Of a DNA stretch of 64,000 nucleotides, positions 9,729 to 19,018 are shown in pieces. A program made the translations under genes and the position numbers. The notes under the pieces were generated by a model. The model did no database searches. It was not told the origin of the DNA and saw only the letters and a list, made by a program, of their open reading frames with translations. Origin of the DNA: Sutterella massiliensis (GTDB taxonomy: Bacteria > Pseudomonadota > Gammaproteobacteria > Burkholderiales > Burkholderiaceae_F); the NCBI RefSeq assembly GCF_016899755.1, contig NZ_JACJJC010000008.1, forward strand, positions 1 to 64,000, given 5' to 3'. Positions within the stretch are counted from its first letter, which is position 1; every line of letters starts with the position of its first letter.

Positions 9729-10183
9729 ACAGAAAGACTCGCAAAGATATGCATAAATACTTATGCATACCTTTCTTTTGTCTGCTGATGCCGTTCGTAT
9801 ATTCGTTTTACTTAAAACTGCATATTTTTCAGCGAATTACTGATCGTTTACCCGTAGGATCCTATGCGTAGCGATCTCTGCTTGTTAAGATAGCGCCGTC
9901 TGAAAATTCCGAGGCGCGTAAAAAGCGAATTTGGAGCTGTTTGCCGGCCGCGATTCAAACCGATCGCGTGCAGCGCACCGAAGGGTTTTTGAGACTCATC
10001 CGAGGCGGCCCCTCGGGTGGCCGATCCTGCTCCGGGAAGATGACCAACGGCCGAAGCTACGGTTTCGGACGGCTTTCCGACAGCGACCGGCAAGCGACGA
10101 GCGCACCGATGCTCCTCTTTCGGGTGTGCTCGAAGACCATTGAACTCGGGTGAAAGGCGAGTTCGAAAAGTCAGCATTCAGCC
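9729..10183 (+). other. Gene-free stretch with strong hairpin potential before the DMT exporter gene
   Basis: No convincing gene lies in these 455 bases. The left part (9729-9890) is AT-rich and promoter-like. The right part (9940-10183) is GC-rich and holds several perfect inverted pairs: TTGCCGG (about 9947) with CCGGCAA, CCGAGG with CCTCGG, GAGCGCACC with GGTGTGCTC (allowing one G-U), and GAACTCG with CGAGTTC just before the next gene. This could be a structured leader or small RNA. I compared it from memory with 6S, RNase P, cobalamin, TPP, glycine and guanidine RNAs and found no match. Confidence 0.4.
9748..9769. repeat. Perfect 9-base inverted repeat (operator-like)
   Basis: TATGCATAA and TTATGCATA are exact inverted copies separated by four bases. 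The site lies in an AT-rich tract 20 bases after the smr stop, upstream of the possible leader of the DMT exporter gene. It resembles an operator for a dimeric regulator, but no regulator is identified. A 40-codon ORF starts inside it and is not convincing. Confidence 0.5.
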
Positions 10184-11191
10184 ATGTTCACAGGTGTGCT
10201 TCTCGGCGTAGCTGCCGGCGCTCTTTGGGGTTTGATTTACATCGCGCCGCTTCTGCTCCCTCAATACAATCCCGTTTTGGTTGCCCTCGGACGCTTTGTC
10301 GCTTTCGGCGTCGTTTCCCTTCCCTTCCTTTGGATTCTTCGCGAAGACCTTAAAAAGTACACCCGCAGCGAAGTTTTCGATGCTTTCAAGCTGCCGTTGA
10401 TCGGCAATCTCGTTTTCTATTGTCTGCTCACGATGTGCATTCGCCTCGCGGGTGCGCCGCTCGCAGGCATGTTCATGGCCGTCATTCCGGTCCTCGTCGC
10501 CATTGTGTCGAACTGCCGCTACGCCAAAGAAGGTCGGGCGGTGCCCTGGCGCAATGTTCTGCCGCCGCTCGCCATCATTTTCACGGGCCTCGTGCTCGCG
10601 AACTGGTCTGAGTTCGCCCGCATTGCCGAATCGAGTGCCAACGGCAGCGTCAACTTCTGGATCGGCGCCGCACTCGGTACCGCTGCCGTTGCCGCTTGGA
10701 CGTGGTTCTCGATTGAAAACGGCGAATGGCTTTTGCGTCACCCGAAGCACAGCGCCAACGCCTGGACAGCGCTGCAGGGCGTGACGATTCTGCCGACGGC
10801 CACCGCCCTCTTTGCTGTTCTCGCTTGGCCCGTGGGTCTCATGGACACGACGGCGAGCTGGCTCGGCGAAACGCCGGTCTTTTTCCTCGGCGTCGTCTTC
10901 ATGGTCGGGCTTCTCTGCTCTTGGGTTGCCATGATCTGCTGGAACCAGATGAGCCAGCGTCTGCCCTCGGCACTCGGCGGTCAGCTGATCGTTTTTGAAT
11001 CGATCTTTGCCGTGATCTACGCGCTCATCTACCGCGGCGAAATGCCCTCGTGGACCATGATTGTCGGCTTTGTCATTCTGCTCTACGGCGTTCGCGGTTC
11101 TCTCAAGGCCTTCCGTCAGCCGTTCGACAAGAAGCGTATGCCCGCACCTGCTCGCAGCAGCATGCGTCTGCAAACAGTCAAGAACTCGTGA
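10184..11191 (+). CDS. DMT-family (EamA) membrane transporter
   Basis: A 335-residue inner-membrane protein with about ten hydrophobic helices in two halves, starting MFTGVLLGVAAGALWGLIY, which is typical of EamA/DMT exporters. Members export amino acids, nucleosides or other metabolites; the substrate here cannot be assigned. No clear ribosome binding site precedes ATG 10184; the nearest purine run is AAAAG about 13 bases upstream. A perfect hairpin (GAACTCG/CGAGTTC) sits just upstream and may influence initiation. The gene converges on glnB and shares its terminator. Confidence 0.82.
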   Translation: MFTGVLLGVAAGALWGLIYIAPLLLPQYNPVLVALGRFVAFGVVSLPFLWILREDLKKYTRSEVFDAFKLPLIGNLVFYCLLTMCIRLAGAPLAGMFMAVIPVLVAIVSNCRYAKEGRAVPWRNVLPPLAIIFTGLVLANWSEFARIAESSANGSVNFWIGAALGTAAVAAWTWFSIENGEWLLRHPKHSANAWTALQGVTILPTATALFAVLAWPVGLMDTTASWLGETPVFFLGVVFMVGLLCSWVAMICWNQMSQRLPSALGGQLIVFESIFAVIYALIYRGEMPSWTMIVGFVILLYGVRGSLKAFRQPFDKKRMPAPARSSMRLQTVKNS

Positions 11192-11233
11192 TCGTTTCTA
11201 CAGTCGCCGCAGCCCGCACAGAAGCTGCGGCGA

Positions 11234-11276
11234 CGACAATAAAAAAGCCGGCAACAAGCCGGCTTTTTTATTGTCG
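11234..11276. terminator. Bidirectional terminator between DMT exporter gene and glnB
   Basis: An exact 19-base-pair inverted repeat with the loop AACAA; the stem core GCCGGC is flanked by A6 on one side and T6 on the other, so it works for both convergent genes. Confidence 0.9.
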
Positions 11277-11301
11277 TGTCAAACGAAGTCGAAGAGACGC
11301 C

Positions 11302-11736
<435 letters not shown>

Positions 11737-11740
11737 TCAA

Positions 11741-12079
11741 TTACTTGTCGGCAGCAGGCTTCTTGGCAGCCTTGGGCGCCTTCTTGGCTTCTTCAGCCTT
11801 GGGCGCAGGCGTACCGACGCGGTATTCGTAGAGGGACACATCCTTCACGCGAACGCCGAACTTCGGGTCGTTGTTCGGGCTGTGCCACACATCGCGCTTC
11901 TGACGCCAGGCGTTGATGAAGGCGACAACGTTGTTGGGCATGTTGGGCGAATCGGTCACTTCGTTGATCGTGAAGGTCTGACCGCCGACGAGGTACACCT
12001 GAAGCTGGTGAACAAAGGGGCCCTTGGGCGCCGTCTGCTCCTGAGCCTGAGCCTGGGCCTGATCTTTCTCTTCAGCCAT
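11741..12079 (-). CDS. Small protein of unknown function
   Basis: I do not recognise this 112-residue protein. It has a Glu/Gln/Ala-rich start (DQAQAQAQEQ), a central globular part of about 65 residues (from HQLQVYLVGGQTFTINEV to VSLYEYRVG) and a Lys/Ala/Pro-rich tail typical of disordered, nucleic-acid-contacting ends. No signal peptide or membrane helix is seen. I start at ATG 12079, because AAAGGA lies eight bases upstream; ATG 12088 directly abuts that site. It has its own terminator, so it is probably a single-gene unit. Codon use resembles its neighbours and argues for a real gene. Confidence 0.75.
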   Translation of the reverse strand: MAEEKDQAQAQAQEQTAPKGPFVHQLQVYLVGGQTFTINEVTDSPNMPNNVVAFINAWRQKRDVWHSPNNDPKFGVRVKDVSLYEYRVGTPAPKAEEAKKAPKAAKKPAADK

Positions 12080-12294
12080 TTTGAACATCCTTTAGCTTTA
12101 AGGGCAAGGGGTCGAGGCTCTCCGGGGAAAATGAAGCGCACCGACCCGCCACGAGACAAATCCGGTACAGGACGACCCCCCCGTGAGAACACGGTAATCG
12201 TCTCTGTGTAGGAGCACTACTTTACCACGAGGGAAGTACCGATTCACGGAAATAAATAGTCGTCCCGGCTGTATTCGGATTAGGGTTTATACGC

Positions 12295-13632
12295 CTATAC
12301 AGCCAATGCATCCGCCATTTCGTTCGCAAGCTTCGCAGCGAGCTCGCGATCGTCGGCCTCAACCATGATGCGCAGCAGCGGTTCCGTACCCGAGGGACGC
12401 ACAAGCACGCGCCCACGCCCTTTTACTGTCGCTTCGGCCGATCGGACAGCTTGTGCGAAGCGTTCGTCGCCTCGCCAGTCGTAGCCCTTGGGCATGCGCT
12501 TGTTGACGAGCGTCTGCGGCAGCATCTGCAGATCCTCGGTGAGCCCCGCAAGCGAGCGGCCCGAGCGACGCATCGCCGAAAGCACTTGTAGCGCGCTCAC
12601 TATGCCGTCGCCCGTTGTCTGTCGATCGAGTGCAAGCAGATGACCGGAACTTTCGCCCCCGAAGAGCCAGCCCTTTTCGACGAGCTTCTCGAGCACGTAC
12701 CGGTCGCCCACCTTGGCGCGCTCGAAGCCGACAGCGAGCTCTGCCAAACGCTTCTCGAGCGCGTAATTCGTCATGAGCGTGCCGACGACACCTTCGACCT
12801 TGCCGCCCGAGAGCATGCGGTCTCGTACCATCACATAGAGAAGTTCGTCGCCGTTGTAGACGCGCCCCTCTGCGTCGGCCATGATTAGTCGGTCGGCGTC
12901 CCCGTCGAGACTGACACCCACTTCGCAGCCAGCAGCGGCAGTCAGCTCGGAGAGATGCTCGGTATGTGTTGCCCCTACGCCGTCGTTGATGTTGAAGCCG
13001 TCGGGCGAGGCCCCCGTCACGCGCACATCGGCGCCGAGTTCGTGGAAAACGTCCGGCGCAACATGGTAAGCGGCACCGTTGGCGCAGTCGACGAAGATGC
13101 GCATGCCTTTGAGGTCGACCGAATTGTCGATCGTCGACTTGCAGAATTCGATGTAGCGGCCGCTTGCGTCGTCAAGACGCTTGGCCTTGCCGAGCGCAGC
13201 CGAGTGCACGCACTCGAAACCGCGATCGATTTCCGCCTCAATTTCCAGTTCAAGCGCATCGGGAAGCTTCTGCCCACTCGAGGAGAAGAACTTGATGCCG
13301 TTGTCGTCGTACGGGTTGTGGCTCGCTGAAATGACAACGCCCGCGTCTAGGCGCAGCGCGCGCGTGAGATACGCGACCGCCGGCGTCGGAATCGGACCGC
13401 AGAGCACGACGTCAACGCCTGCACTCGAGAACCCTGCCTGCAGCGCAGCCTCAAGCATGTAGCCGGAAACACGCGTGTCCTTGCCGATCAGCACCGCTGC
13501 ATGCCCCGTGGGGCTGCGGCGCTTCAGAACACGGCCCGCCGCTTGACCGAGCTTCAAAACGAAATCCGGCGTAATCGGCGAAACGCCCACCTTGCCGCGC
13601 ACGCCGTCCGTGCCGAAATAACGTCGAGACAT
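12295..13632 (-). CDS. glmM: Phosphoglucosamine mutase
   Basis: GlmM turns glucosamine-6-phosphate into glucosamine-1-phosphate for UDP-GlcNAc, the precursor of peptidoglycan and lipid A. The protein has 445 residues. The N-terminus YFGTDGVRG is diagnostic, the phosphoserine loop is [14 protein letters not shown], the metal loop is DGDADR, and the sugar and phosphate loops GGESSGH and [10 protein letters not shown] follow. GGAGG lies five bases before ATG 13632. It is last in the conserved rlmE-ftsH-folP-glmM cluster. Confidence 0.96.
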   Translation of the reverse strand: MSRRYFGTDGVRGKVGVSPITPDFVLKLGQAAGRVLKRRSPTGHAAVLIGKDTRVSGYMLEAALQAGFSSAGVDVVLCGPIPTPAVAYLTRALRLDAGVVISASHNPYDDNGIKFFSSSGQKLPDALELEIEAEIDRGFECVHSAALGKAKRLDDASGRYIEFCKSTIDNSVDLKGMRIFVDCANGAAYHVAPDVFHELGADVRVTGASPDGFNINDGVGATHTEHLSELTAAAGCEVGVSLDGDADRLIMADAEGRVYNGDELLYVMVRDRMLSGGKVEGVVGTLMTNYALEKRLAELAVGFERAKVGDRYVLEKLVEKGWLFGGESSGHLLALDRQTTGDGIVSALQVLSAMRRSGRSLAGLTEDLQMLPQTLVNKRMPKGYDWRGDERFAQAVRSAEATVKGRGRVLVRPSGTEPLLRIMVEADDRELAAKLANEMADALAV

Positions 13633-13748
13633 CTGTGCCTCCTTCCTCTTCTTTGCATTAGCTTTGCCGCCGAACCGATGCGTGCAATCGATGCTGCGCA
13701 CGGGTGCGGCCGCGTCTATAGATACTTTACGCCTTGCTCGGACGCTCT

Positions 13749-14603
13749 CTATGCGCGCTCGTCTTCGCGCTCTTCGCTTTCGAGCGCTTGCCAGACGCGA
13801 AGAGCGTCCGCCATCGAGCCTACGTCATGTACGCGCAGGATGCGTGCGCCGTGTCGGGCGGCAAATAGCGCCGCAGCGGTGCTCGCCGCATCGCGTTCTT
13901 CGGGCTTCGTTTCGCGCGCGAGCAGTTTGCCGATCGAGCCCTTGCGCGAGACCGCCGTCATGACGGGGCGCCGCGCCCTCTCGCGCAGCGCAGCGGTCTG
14001 TGCCAGAAGCAACCAGGTTTGATCGGCTGTCTTGCCGAATCCGCAACCCGGATCCCAAACAATGCGCTCGCGAGCGACGCCCGCCGAGAGAAGCGCATTC
14101 GTGCGCGCTTCGAGGTAGCGCACAACTTCGCCGAGAGGATCGGTTGCGCCGACAATGCGCGTGCGATGCATCACGACGAGTCCGCAATCCGTCGTCGCCG
14201 CCGCTTCGAGAGCACCCGGCAGCTCAAACCCCCGGATATCGTTGAGAACAGCCGCGCCCGCCGCTGCCGCCTCACGCATGATTTCGGGCTTAGACGTATC
14301 GACCGAGACGATCATGCCGCGCTTGACGAGTGCATCGACGACGGGCAGCACCCGACGCCGTTCCTCATCAAGCGTAACGGCATTTTCGTCAAACCCCGGA
14401 CGTGTAGATTCTCCGCCGACATCGATGATGTCGGCACCCGCATCGTGCATGGCTTGCGCCCAGGCAACGGCCGCTTCAAGCGAATTGTGTTCGCCTCCGT
14501 CGGAAAACGAGTCCGGCGTAACGTTCAGAATCCCCATAACGAGAACGCGCGACTCAAGTTCGTAGCGCACGCTGCCGCACTGCCAAGTATCGAATGTATT
14601 CAT
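13749..14603 (-). CDS. folP: Dihydropteroate synthase
   Basis: FolP joins p-aminobenzoate to dihydropterin pyrophosphate in folate synthesis and is the sulfonamide target. The signatures [16 protein letters not shown] and [13 protein letters not shown] are complete, and SVDTSKPEI and NDIRG follow. Length is 284 residues from ATG 14603. No Shine-Dalgarno sequence lies at the usual distance; AGGAGG is 22 bases upstream, in the loop of a perfect hairpin (see separate entry). A GTG two codons earlier is an alternative start. It sits between ftsH and glmM as in many Proteobacteria. Confidence 0.93.
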   Translation of the reverse strand: MNTFDTWQCGSVRYELESRVLVMGILNVTPDSFSDGGEHNSLEAAVAWAQAMHDAGADIIDVGGESTRPGFDENAVTLDEERRRVLPVVDALVKRGMIVSVDTSKPEIMREAAAAGAAVLNDIRGFELPGALEAAATTDCGLVVMHRTRIVGATDPLGEVVRYLEARTNALLSAGVARERIVWDPGCGFGKTADQTWLLLAQTAALRERARRPVMTAVSRKGSIGKLLARETKPEERDAASTAAALFAARHGARILRVHDVGSMADALRVWQALESEEREDERA

Positions 14604-14613
14604 AAACACGCAA

Positions 14614-14646
14614 CCGCCGCACTCCCCTCCTAGAGAAGTGCGGCGG
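14614..14646 (-). promoter_or_regulatory. Hairpin with AGGAGG in its loop before folP
   Basis: CCGCCGCACT and AGTGCGGCGG form an exact 10-base-pair stem around a 13-base loop that contains AGGAGG. The hairpin lies between the ftsH stop and the folP start. No T-run follows on the minus strand, so it is not a normal terminator. It could present or time ribosome binding for folP, or stabilise the mRNA. Function is inferred. Confidence 0.5.
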
Positions 14647-14680
14647 AATTCAATCAGCGTTGTCGTCGGATCGGTCCGCG

Positions 14681-16711
14681 TCAGGAAGCCGAACGATCCC
14701 CCTTGTCGCCGTCTTCTGCTTTTGCAGTTTTTTCGGCTTCGTCGGCACGATCCTCTTCAGGCGTATCGGCACGGTCGCCTTCAGCGCGAGCCGGTTCTGC
14801 ATCGTCAACAGCAGGCGCTTGAGCGGCCTGATCGACGTCGGAACCGGCGGATTCGCCAGCCTTATCGTGCGTCTTTGGCGCATCGCCTTCCTCCGATTCG
14901 ATCGGATCGAGCGGCTTGCCGTTCATGATGGCGGCGATCTGCTCGGCATTGATCGTTTCTCGTTCGAGCAATACCCTCGTCATCGCTTCCATCTTGTCAC
15001 GATTCTCTTCGATGATCTTGCGCGCGCGAGCGTACTGCTCGTCGATGATGCGTCGGATTTCGGCGTCGACTGCCTGCATCGTGAATTCGGAGATATGCGT
15101 CGTCTTCGTCACGGAGCGACCGAGGAATACTTCGCCTTCGTTCTCCGCATAGACCATCGGCCCCATACGATCACTCATGCCGTAGCGCGTCACCATGTCG
15201 CGAGCGAGCTGCGTAGCGCGCTCAAAGTCGTTCGACGCGCCCGTCGTCATCTGATTCATGAAGATCTCTTCGGCGATACGCCCGCCAAAAAGAATCGCGA
15301 TGCGCGTAAGGATGTACTCCTTGTTGTACCCGTAGCGATCCGATTCGGGAAGCTGCATCGTGAGGCCGAGCGCACGGCCGCGCGGCACGATCGTTACCTT
15401 ATGCACGGGGTCGCTCTGCGGCAACAGCCACGCCACAACCGCATGACCGGATTCGTGATATGCCGTGTTGCGGCGTTCTTCCTCGGACATCACCATGCCG
15501 CGTCGTTCGCTGCCCATCATGATCTTGTCTTTGGCATTCTCAAAGTCGATCATCTTCACGACGCGCCCGTTGCGGCGCGCGGCAAAGAGTGCCGCTTCAT
15601 TGACAAGATTCGCAAGGTCCGCGCCGGAAAAGCCCGGCGTGCCGCGCGCGATGACAGAGGCGTCGATGTCGGCGCCGACCGGAATTTTGCGCATGTGGAC
15701 CGCGAGAATCTGTTCGCGACCGCGAATGTCGGGCAACGGCACGACCACCTGACGGTCGAAGCGGCCCGGACGCAGAAGCGCAGGGTCAAGCACATCCGGA
15801 CGGTTCGTCGCGGCAATCACGATCACGTTCGCGCCCGTATCGAACCCGTCCATTTCGACGAGCATCTGATTGAGCGTCTGTTCGCGTTCGTCGTTGCCGC
15901 CGCCGAGACCGGCACCGCGCTGACGGCCGACCGCGTCGATTTCGTCAATGAAGATGATGCAGGGCGCATTCTTTTTGGCGGTTTCGAACATGTCGCGCAC
16001 GCGTGCGGCACCGACGCCGACAAACATTTCAACGAAGTCCGAACCGGAGATCGTAAAGAACGGCACGCCCGCTTCGCCGGCGATGGCCTTGGCGAGAAGC
16101 GTTTTGCCGGTACCCGGCGACCCCACCAGAAGGATGCCGCGCGGAATGCGGCCGCCCAAGCGCTGATACTTCGACGGATCGCGCAGGAAGTCGACGATTT
16201 CCTGCACTTCTTCCTTGGCTTCGTCGCAGCCCGCAACGTCCTTGAAGCGCACTTTGTTCTGCTCTTCGGAGATCATGCGGGCCTTGGATTTGCCGAAACT
16301 GAAGGCGCCGCCGCCCCCGCCGCCGCCCTGCATGCGCCGCATGAAGAAAATCCACACGCCGATCAGAAGAAGCATCGGGAACCAGGAGACGAAGAGCGTC
16401 GTCAGGAAAGAGGGCTCTTCTTCGGCCTTGCCGTAAACCTGAACGCCCGCCTTGCGCAGGTCGTCCACCATCCAGATGTCGCCGGGCGAAGTAATGACAT
16501 ACTCCGCGCCGTTCTGCGGCGTCACCATAATGCGGCGGCCTTGAATATCCACGCGCTTGATTTTGCCTTCCTTGGCATCATCCATAAACTGCGTGTAGCT
16601 CGTCGAATCGGCCGTCTGCTCGGCCGCCGTATCGAACTGCCGGAACACGGTGAAAAGAACGACCGCGACCAGAATCCATACGGCAATGCGGGCGAATGAC
16701 TTGTTGTCCAC
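14681..16711 (-). CDS. ftsH: ATP-dependent zinc metalloprotease FtsH
   Basis: FtsH is a membrane AAA+ protease that degrades LpxC, sigma-32 and faulty membrane proteins. From the GTG start it has 676 residues: two membrane helices (about 6-22 and 105-122) around a periplasmic domain, a glycine run, the AAA domain with Walker A (GSPGTGKT), Walker B ([12 protein letters not shown]) and SRH, then the HESGH zinc site. The start GTG 16711 has GGAG seven bases upstream; an upstream extension to 16777 has none. The C-terminal 80 residues are very acidic and alanine-rich. LapB, its known adaptor for LpxC turnover, is encoded at 37291. Confidence 0.96.
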   Translation of the reverse strand: MDNKSFARIAVWILVAVVLFTVFRQFDTAAEQTADSTSYTQFMDDAKEGKIKRVDIQGRRIMVTPQNGAEYVITSPGDIWMVDDLRKAGVQVYGKAEEEPSFLTTLFVSWFPMLLLIGVWIFFMRRMQGGGGGGGAFSFGKSKARMISEEQNKVRFKDVAGCDEAKEEVQEIVDFLRDPSKYQRLGGRIPRGILLVGSPGTGKTLLAKAIAGEAGVPFFTISGSDFVEMFVGVGAARVRDMFETAKKNAPCIIFIDEIDAVGRQRGAGLGGGNDEREQTLNQMLVEMDGFDTGANVIVIAATNRPDVLDPALLRPGRFDRQVVVPLPDIRGREQILAVHMRKIPVGADIDASVIARGTPGFSGADLANLVNEAALFAARRNGRVVKMIDFENAKDKIMMGSERRGMVMSEEERRNTAYHESGHAVVAWLLPQSDPVHKVTIVPRGRALGLTMQLPESDRYGYNKEYILTRIAILFGGRIAEEIFMNQMTTGASNDFERATQLARDMVTRYGMSDRMGPMVYAENEGEVFLGRSVTKTTHISEFTMQAVDAEIRRIIDEQYARARKIIEENRDKMEAMTRVLLERETINAEQIAAIMNGKPLDPIESEEGDAPKTHDKAGESAGSDVDQAAQAPAVDDAEPARAEGDRADTPEEDRADEAEKTAKAEDGDKGDRSAS

Positions 16712-17039
16712 GTTTGGGCTCCGTGCCCTCAAGATGCGCAGCCTGCGGCGTTCAAAAGCGGGCCGCACTGCGCTCAAGGGGCCTCATGTCAGAAGATTGC
16801 GACCGGAAAGTCCGGTCCGCGCAAACGCTTCGGGCTGCTGGCATGCGGGCCGTCGCTTCGGCTCCGCATAGCCCGTACGAATGCGAAATTGTTTCATTGT
16901 AGCGGTACTCTATCGCCCCTCGCCTTTCGCTCGGGGACTTTTGCCGCCGACAATGCGTCTCGGGCCCGTTCTTTTTCGTTCGAAAATATTTCCGATCGAC
17001 CGATCGAGCCGCAAAAACCAGCGCTGAAGTCCGTCGGTC
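16712..17039 (-). other. Spacer between rlmE and ftsH
   Basis: This stretch of 328 bases holds no gene I can support. On the minus strand a TACAAT box (about 16892-16897) is a possible -10 element for ftsH, but no good -35 box or heat-shock promoter is evident. No clear terminator follows rlmE, so read-through is likely. Confidence 0.4.
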
Positions 17040-17690
17040 TCAGGACTGCTTGAGGCCGCGCGCAACAAGGTAGACTTCCGCGCTCGTGTCCCGGCTCGCT
17101 GCGGGCTTCTTCGCAGCAACCTTTTTGAAAACGCGCTTAAGCGCCTCCACATACTGCGAGTAGCCTGAACCTTGGAAAGCCTTCGTCACGAAGACACCCG
17201 TAGGCTTGAGGTGCTCGAGACAGAATTCGAGCGCAAGCTCGTTCAAGAGAAGCGAACGTGCGGCATCCGCCGCGGCGATGCCGGAAAGGTTCGGCGCCAT
17301 GTCCGAAAGCACCACATCGACCTTGTCACCGTTTAAAATCTCGGCAAGCTTGTCGGCAACCGACTGCTCGCGAAAATCGCCCTGCAAGAATGTGACCCCG
17401 TCAATGGGATCCATAGGCAGGATATCCATGGCGATAATGCGGCCGCGGACTTCACCGTTCTTGTCGACGAGTTTCTCGTGCACAACCTGCGTCCAGCTGC
17501 CCGGTGCAGCCCCCAAGTCAACGACGGTAAGGCCCGGCTTAAGGAGATGCTCCTTCTCGTCGAGCTCAATGAGCTTATAGACCGATCGGGCGCGGTAGCC
17601 TTCCGCCTTGGAGCGCTTCACGAACGGATCATTGATATGCCGTTCGATCCAGGCGCGGTTCGAACGCAGCTTTTTATTCGATACGGGCAT
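17040..17690 (-). CDS. rlmE: 23S rRNA 2'-O-methyltransferase RlmE (FtsJ)
   Basis: RlmE methylates U2552 of 23S rRNA on the 50S subunit. The 216-residue protein shows the SAM-binding motif VDLGAAPGSWTQ, the catalytic lysine near the N-terminus (YRARSVYKLIELDEK), aspartate in VLSDMAPNLSG, lysine in FVTKAFQGSG, and the late glutamate in SAEVYLVARG, giving the K-D-K-E tetrad. It heads the cluster with ftsH, folP and glmM. It is divergent from yhbY, as in E. coli. Confidence 0.94.
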   Translation of the reverse strand: MPVSNKKLRSNRAWIERHINDPFVKRSKAEGYRARSVYKLIELDEKEHLLKPGLTVVDLGAAPGSWTQVVHEKLVDKNGEVRGRIIAMDILPMDPIDGVTFLQGDFREQSVADKLAEILNGDKVDVVLSDMAPNLSGIAAADAARSLLLNELALEFCLEHLKPTGVFVTKAFQGSGYSQYVEALKRVFKKVAAKKPAASRDTSAEVYLVARGLKQS

Positions 17691-17773
17691 CTGCCCCTCC
17701 GTTTTTTATCTCTGCACGCGTGCGGTTTCATTTTCGACGCGAAGTCGCGTGCAGGCCAAGTTTTTCAAATTTT

Positions 17774-18271
17774 ATGAGCGAAATCATTCTTACGCGCGAC
17801 GTTCGTCTTTCGCTTCGCGCTCAGGCCCATCACCTCGATCCCGTCGTGCTGCTCGGCGCCAACGGCCTCACGGAAGCGGTCATGAAGGAAATCGACCGCG
17901 AACTCAAAGCGCACGAACTCATCAAGGTGCGCGTTCCGACCGACGACCGCGAAGAACGCGAAGCCATTTACGCGCAGGTCGCCGAAACGCTCGGCGCTGC
18001 ACGCGTTCAAATGATCGGCAAGCTTCTGATCTTCTGGCGTCCCGCCGAAGACGAAGCCGAAGAAGACGCCGCCGCCCGCATTCTGGCGGCCGCTGCCGCT
18101 GCAGCCAACCCCGTCAAGGCCGAAAAGACCTCGGCTGCGAAGGCTGCACCCAAGAAAAAAGTTGCTTCGAAGAAGCCGGGTGACAAAAAGGCCCGCAAGA
18201 CCGAAGCGCCGCGCCGCGCCCGCCCGAAGCGCACCCGCAAGACGAAGAAGGCGATGCTCTCGGGTAAGTAA
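17774..18271 (+). CDS. yhbY: YhbY-type CRM domain RNA-binding protein
   Basis: The first 95 residues form a CRM (CRS1-YhbY) domain, with LRAQAHHLDPVVLLGANGLT and LIKVRV; E. coli YhbY binds pre-50S particles. Most YhbY proteins stop there at about 97 residues. This one has a further 65-residue tail rich in Lys, Arg and Ala (such as KKKVASKKPGDKKARK), which likely adds RNA affinity. I start at ATG 17774, where the family alignment begins; the ribosome binding site is weak. It is divergent from rlmE, another 50S assembly factor. Confidence 0.88.
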   Translation: MSEIILTRDVRLSLRAQAHHLDPVVLLGANGLTEAVMKEIDRELKAHELIKVRVPTDDREEREAIYAQVAETLGAARVQMIGKLLIFWRPAEDEAEEDAAARILAAAAAAANPVKAEKTSAAKAAPKKKVASKKPGDKKARKTEAPRRARPKRTRKTKKAMLSGK

Positions 18272-18293
18272 TTCGCTGGCCCCATCTATGCGC

Positions 18294-18336
18294 AAGAGCG
18301 CAGTCTGCCCCGAAGAGCAGGCTGCGCTCTTTTTTC
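18294..18336 (+). terminator. Intrinsic terminator after yhbY
   Basis: AAGAGCGCAG pairs exactly with CTGCGCTCTT (inner pairs extend it) and is followed by TTTTTT. It also lies just past the greA stop, but the minus side lacks a comparable T-run. Confidence 0.85.
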
Positions 18337-18388
18337 ATTGCTGCGCAGCTTCATCGCGAACGCCGAATGCATCGGCGCGCTCTGGCAA

Positions 18389-18868
18389 TTACTTGTACTC
18401 GACCGACTCGATTTCGAAGCCGACAAGCCCCTTCGGAGCCTGGTACTGAACGAAGTCGCCTTCGTACTTGCCGATCAACGCACGCGCGATGGGTGAGGAA
18501 ACCGAGATCAGGTTCTTCTTGATGTCGGCTTCGTCGTCGCCGACGATCTGATAGGTGACGGTCGTGTCGTCCTCTTCGTCGTAGAGCGTCACGGTCGCAC
18601 CGAAGACAATGCGGTCGCCCGCATTGAGCGTCTTCGGATCAATGATCTGAAGCGCCGGAATCTTGCCTTCAAGCTCGGCGATGCGCCCTTCGATGTGGCT
18701 CTGTTCTTCGCGAGCGGCATCGTATTCGGCGTTTTCGGAAAGATCGCCCTTTTCCCGCGCCTCTGCAATGGCGGCGACGACGGCCGGACGAGCCGTCTTC
18801 TTGAGGTAATCGAGCTCGGCCTTGAGTTTTTCTGCGCCGGCGGCAGTGATGGGAATTCGATTGAGCAT
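18389..18868 (-). CDS. greA: Transcription elongation factor GreA
   Basis: GreA rescues backtracked RNA polymerase by stimulating transcript cleavage. The protein has the standard 159-residue size from MLNRIPITAAGAEKL. The coiled-coil carries the tip acids in AREKGDLSENAEYDAAREEQ, and the C-terminal globular domain ends VGFEIESVEYK. I start at 18868 by family alignment; no strong ribosome binding site is visible. An open extension to 18931 is not supported. It ends the long minus-strand block. Confidence 0.95.
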   Translation of the reverse strand: MLNRIPITAAGAEKLKAELDYLKKTARPAVVAAIAEAREKGDLSENAEYDAAREEQSHIEGRIAELEGKIPALQIIDPKTLNAGDRIVFGATVTLYDEEDDTTVTYQIVGDDEADIKKNLISVSSPIARALIGKYEGDFVQYQAPKGLVGFEIESVEYK

Positions 18869-18927
18869 GTCGTACAGCAAACGTAGAAAAAGCCACGCCC
18901 GGAAAACTTCACGTCCGAACGCGGCCG

Positions 18928-18964
18928 GCAAAAAAGAGAACGACTCGAAAAAAACGAGTCGTTC
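18928..18964 (-). terminator. Intrinsic terminator after gmhA
   Basis: GAACGACTCG and CGAGTCGTTC are exact inverted copies around seven T (minus strand), followed by TCTTTTTT. It would end the recR-gmhA transcript upstream of greA. Confidence 0.85.
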
Positions 18965-19018
18965 GCAAGTGCTTGGATGGCGGCTATTTTATCAAAGTGC
19001 AGCTTTGTCGTCCGCGCC

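Noticed and set aside
9749-9871. A 40-codon ORF with a hydrophobic peptide starting inside the inverted repeat
   Set aside because: It has no real ribosome binding site, lies in an AT-rich promoter-like tract, and its ATG is part of the palindrome.
9848-10177. A 109-codon minus-strand ORF in the gene-free stretch
   Set aside because: Composition is random-like, rich in Arg, Ala and Gly, with no ribosome site; it is better explained as the reverse of a structured leader.
9940-10183. 6S RNA, RNase P RNA or cobalamin/TPP/guanidine riboswitch
   Set aside because: The defining conserved blocks of each (such as the RNase P AAAGTCCGGGC core or the B12 box) are absent.
14660-16699. A 679-codon open frame opposite ftsH
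   Set aside because: Antisense shadow; ftsH on the other strand is complete and certain.
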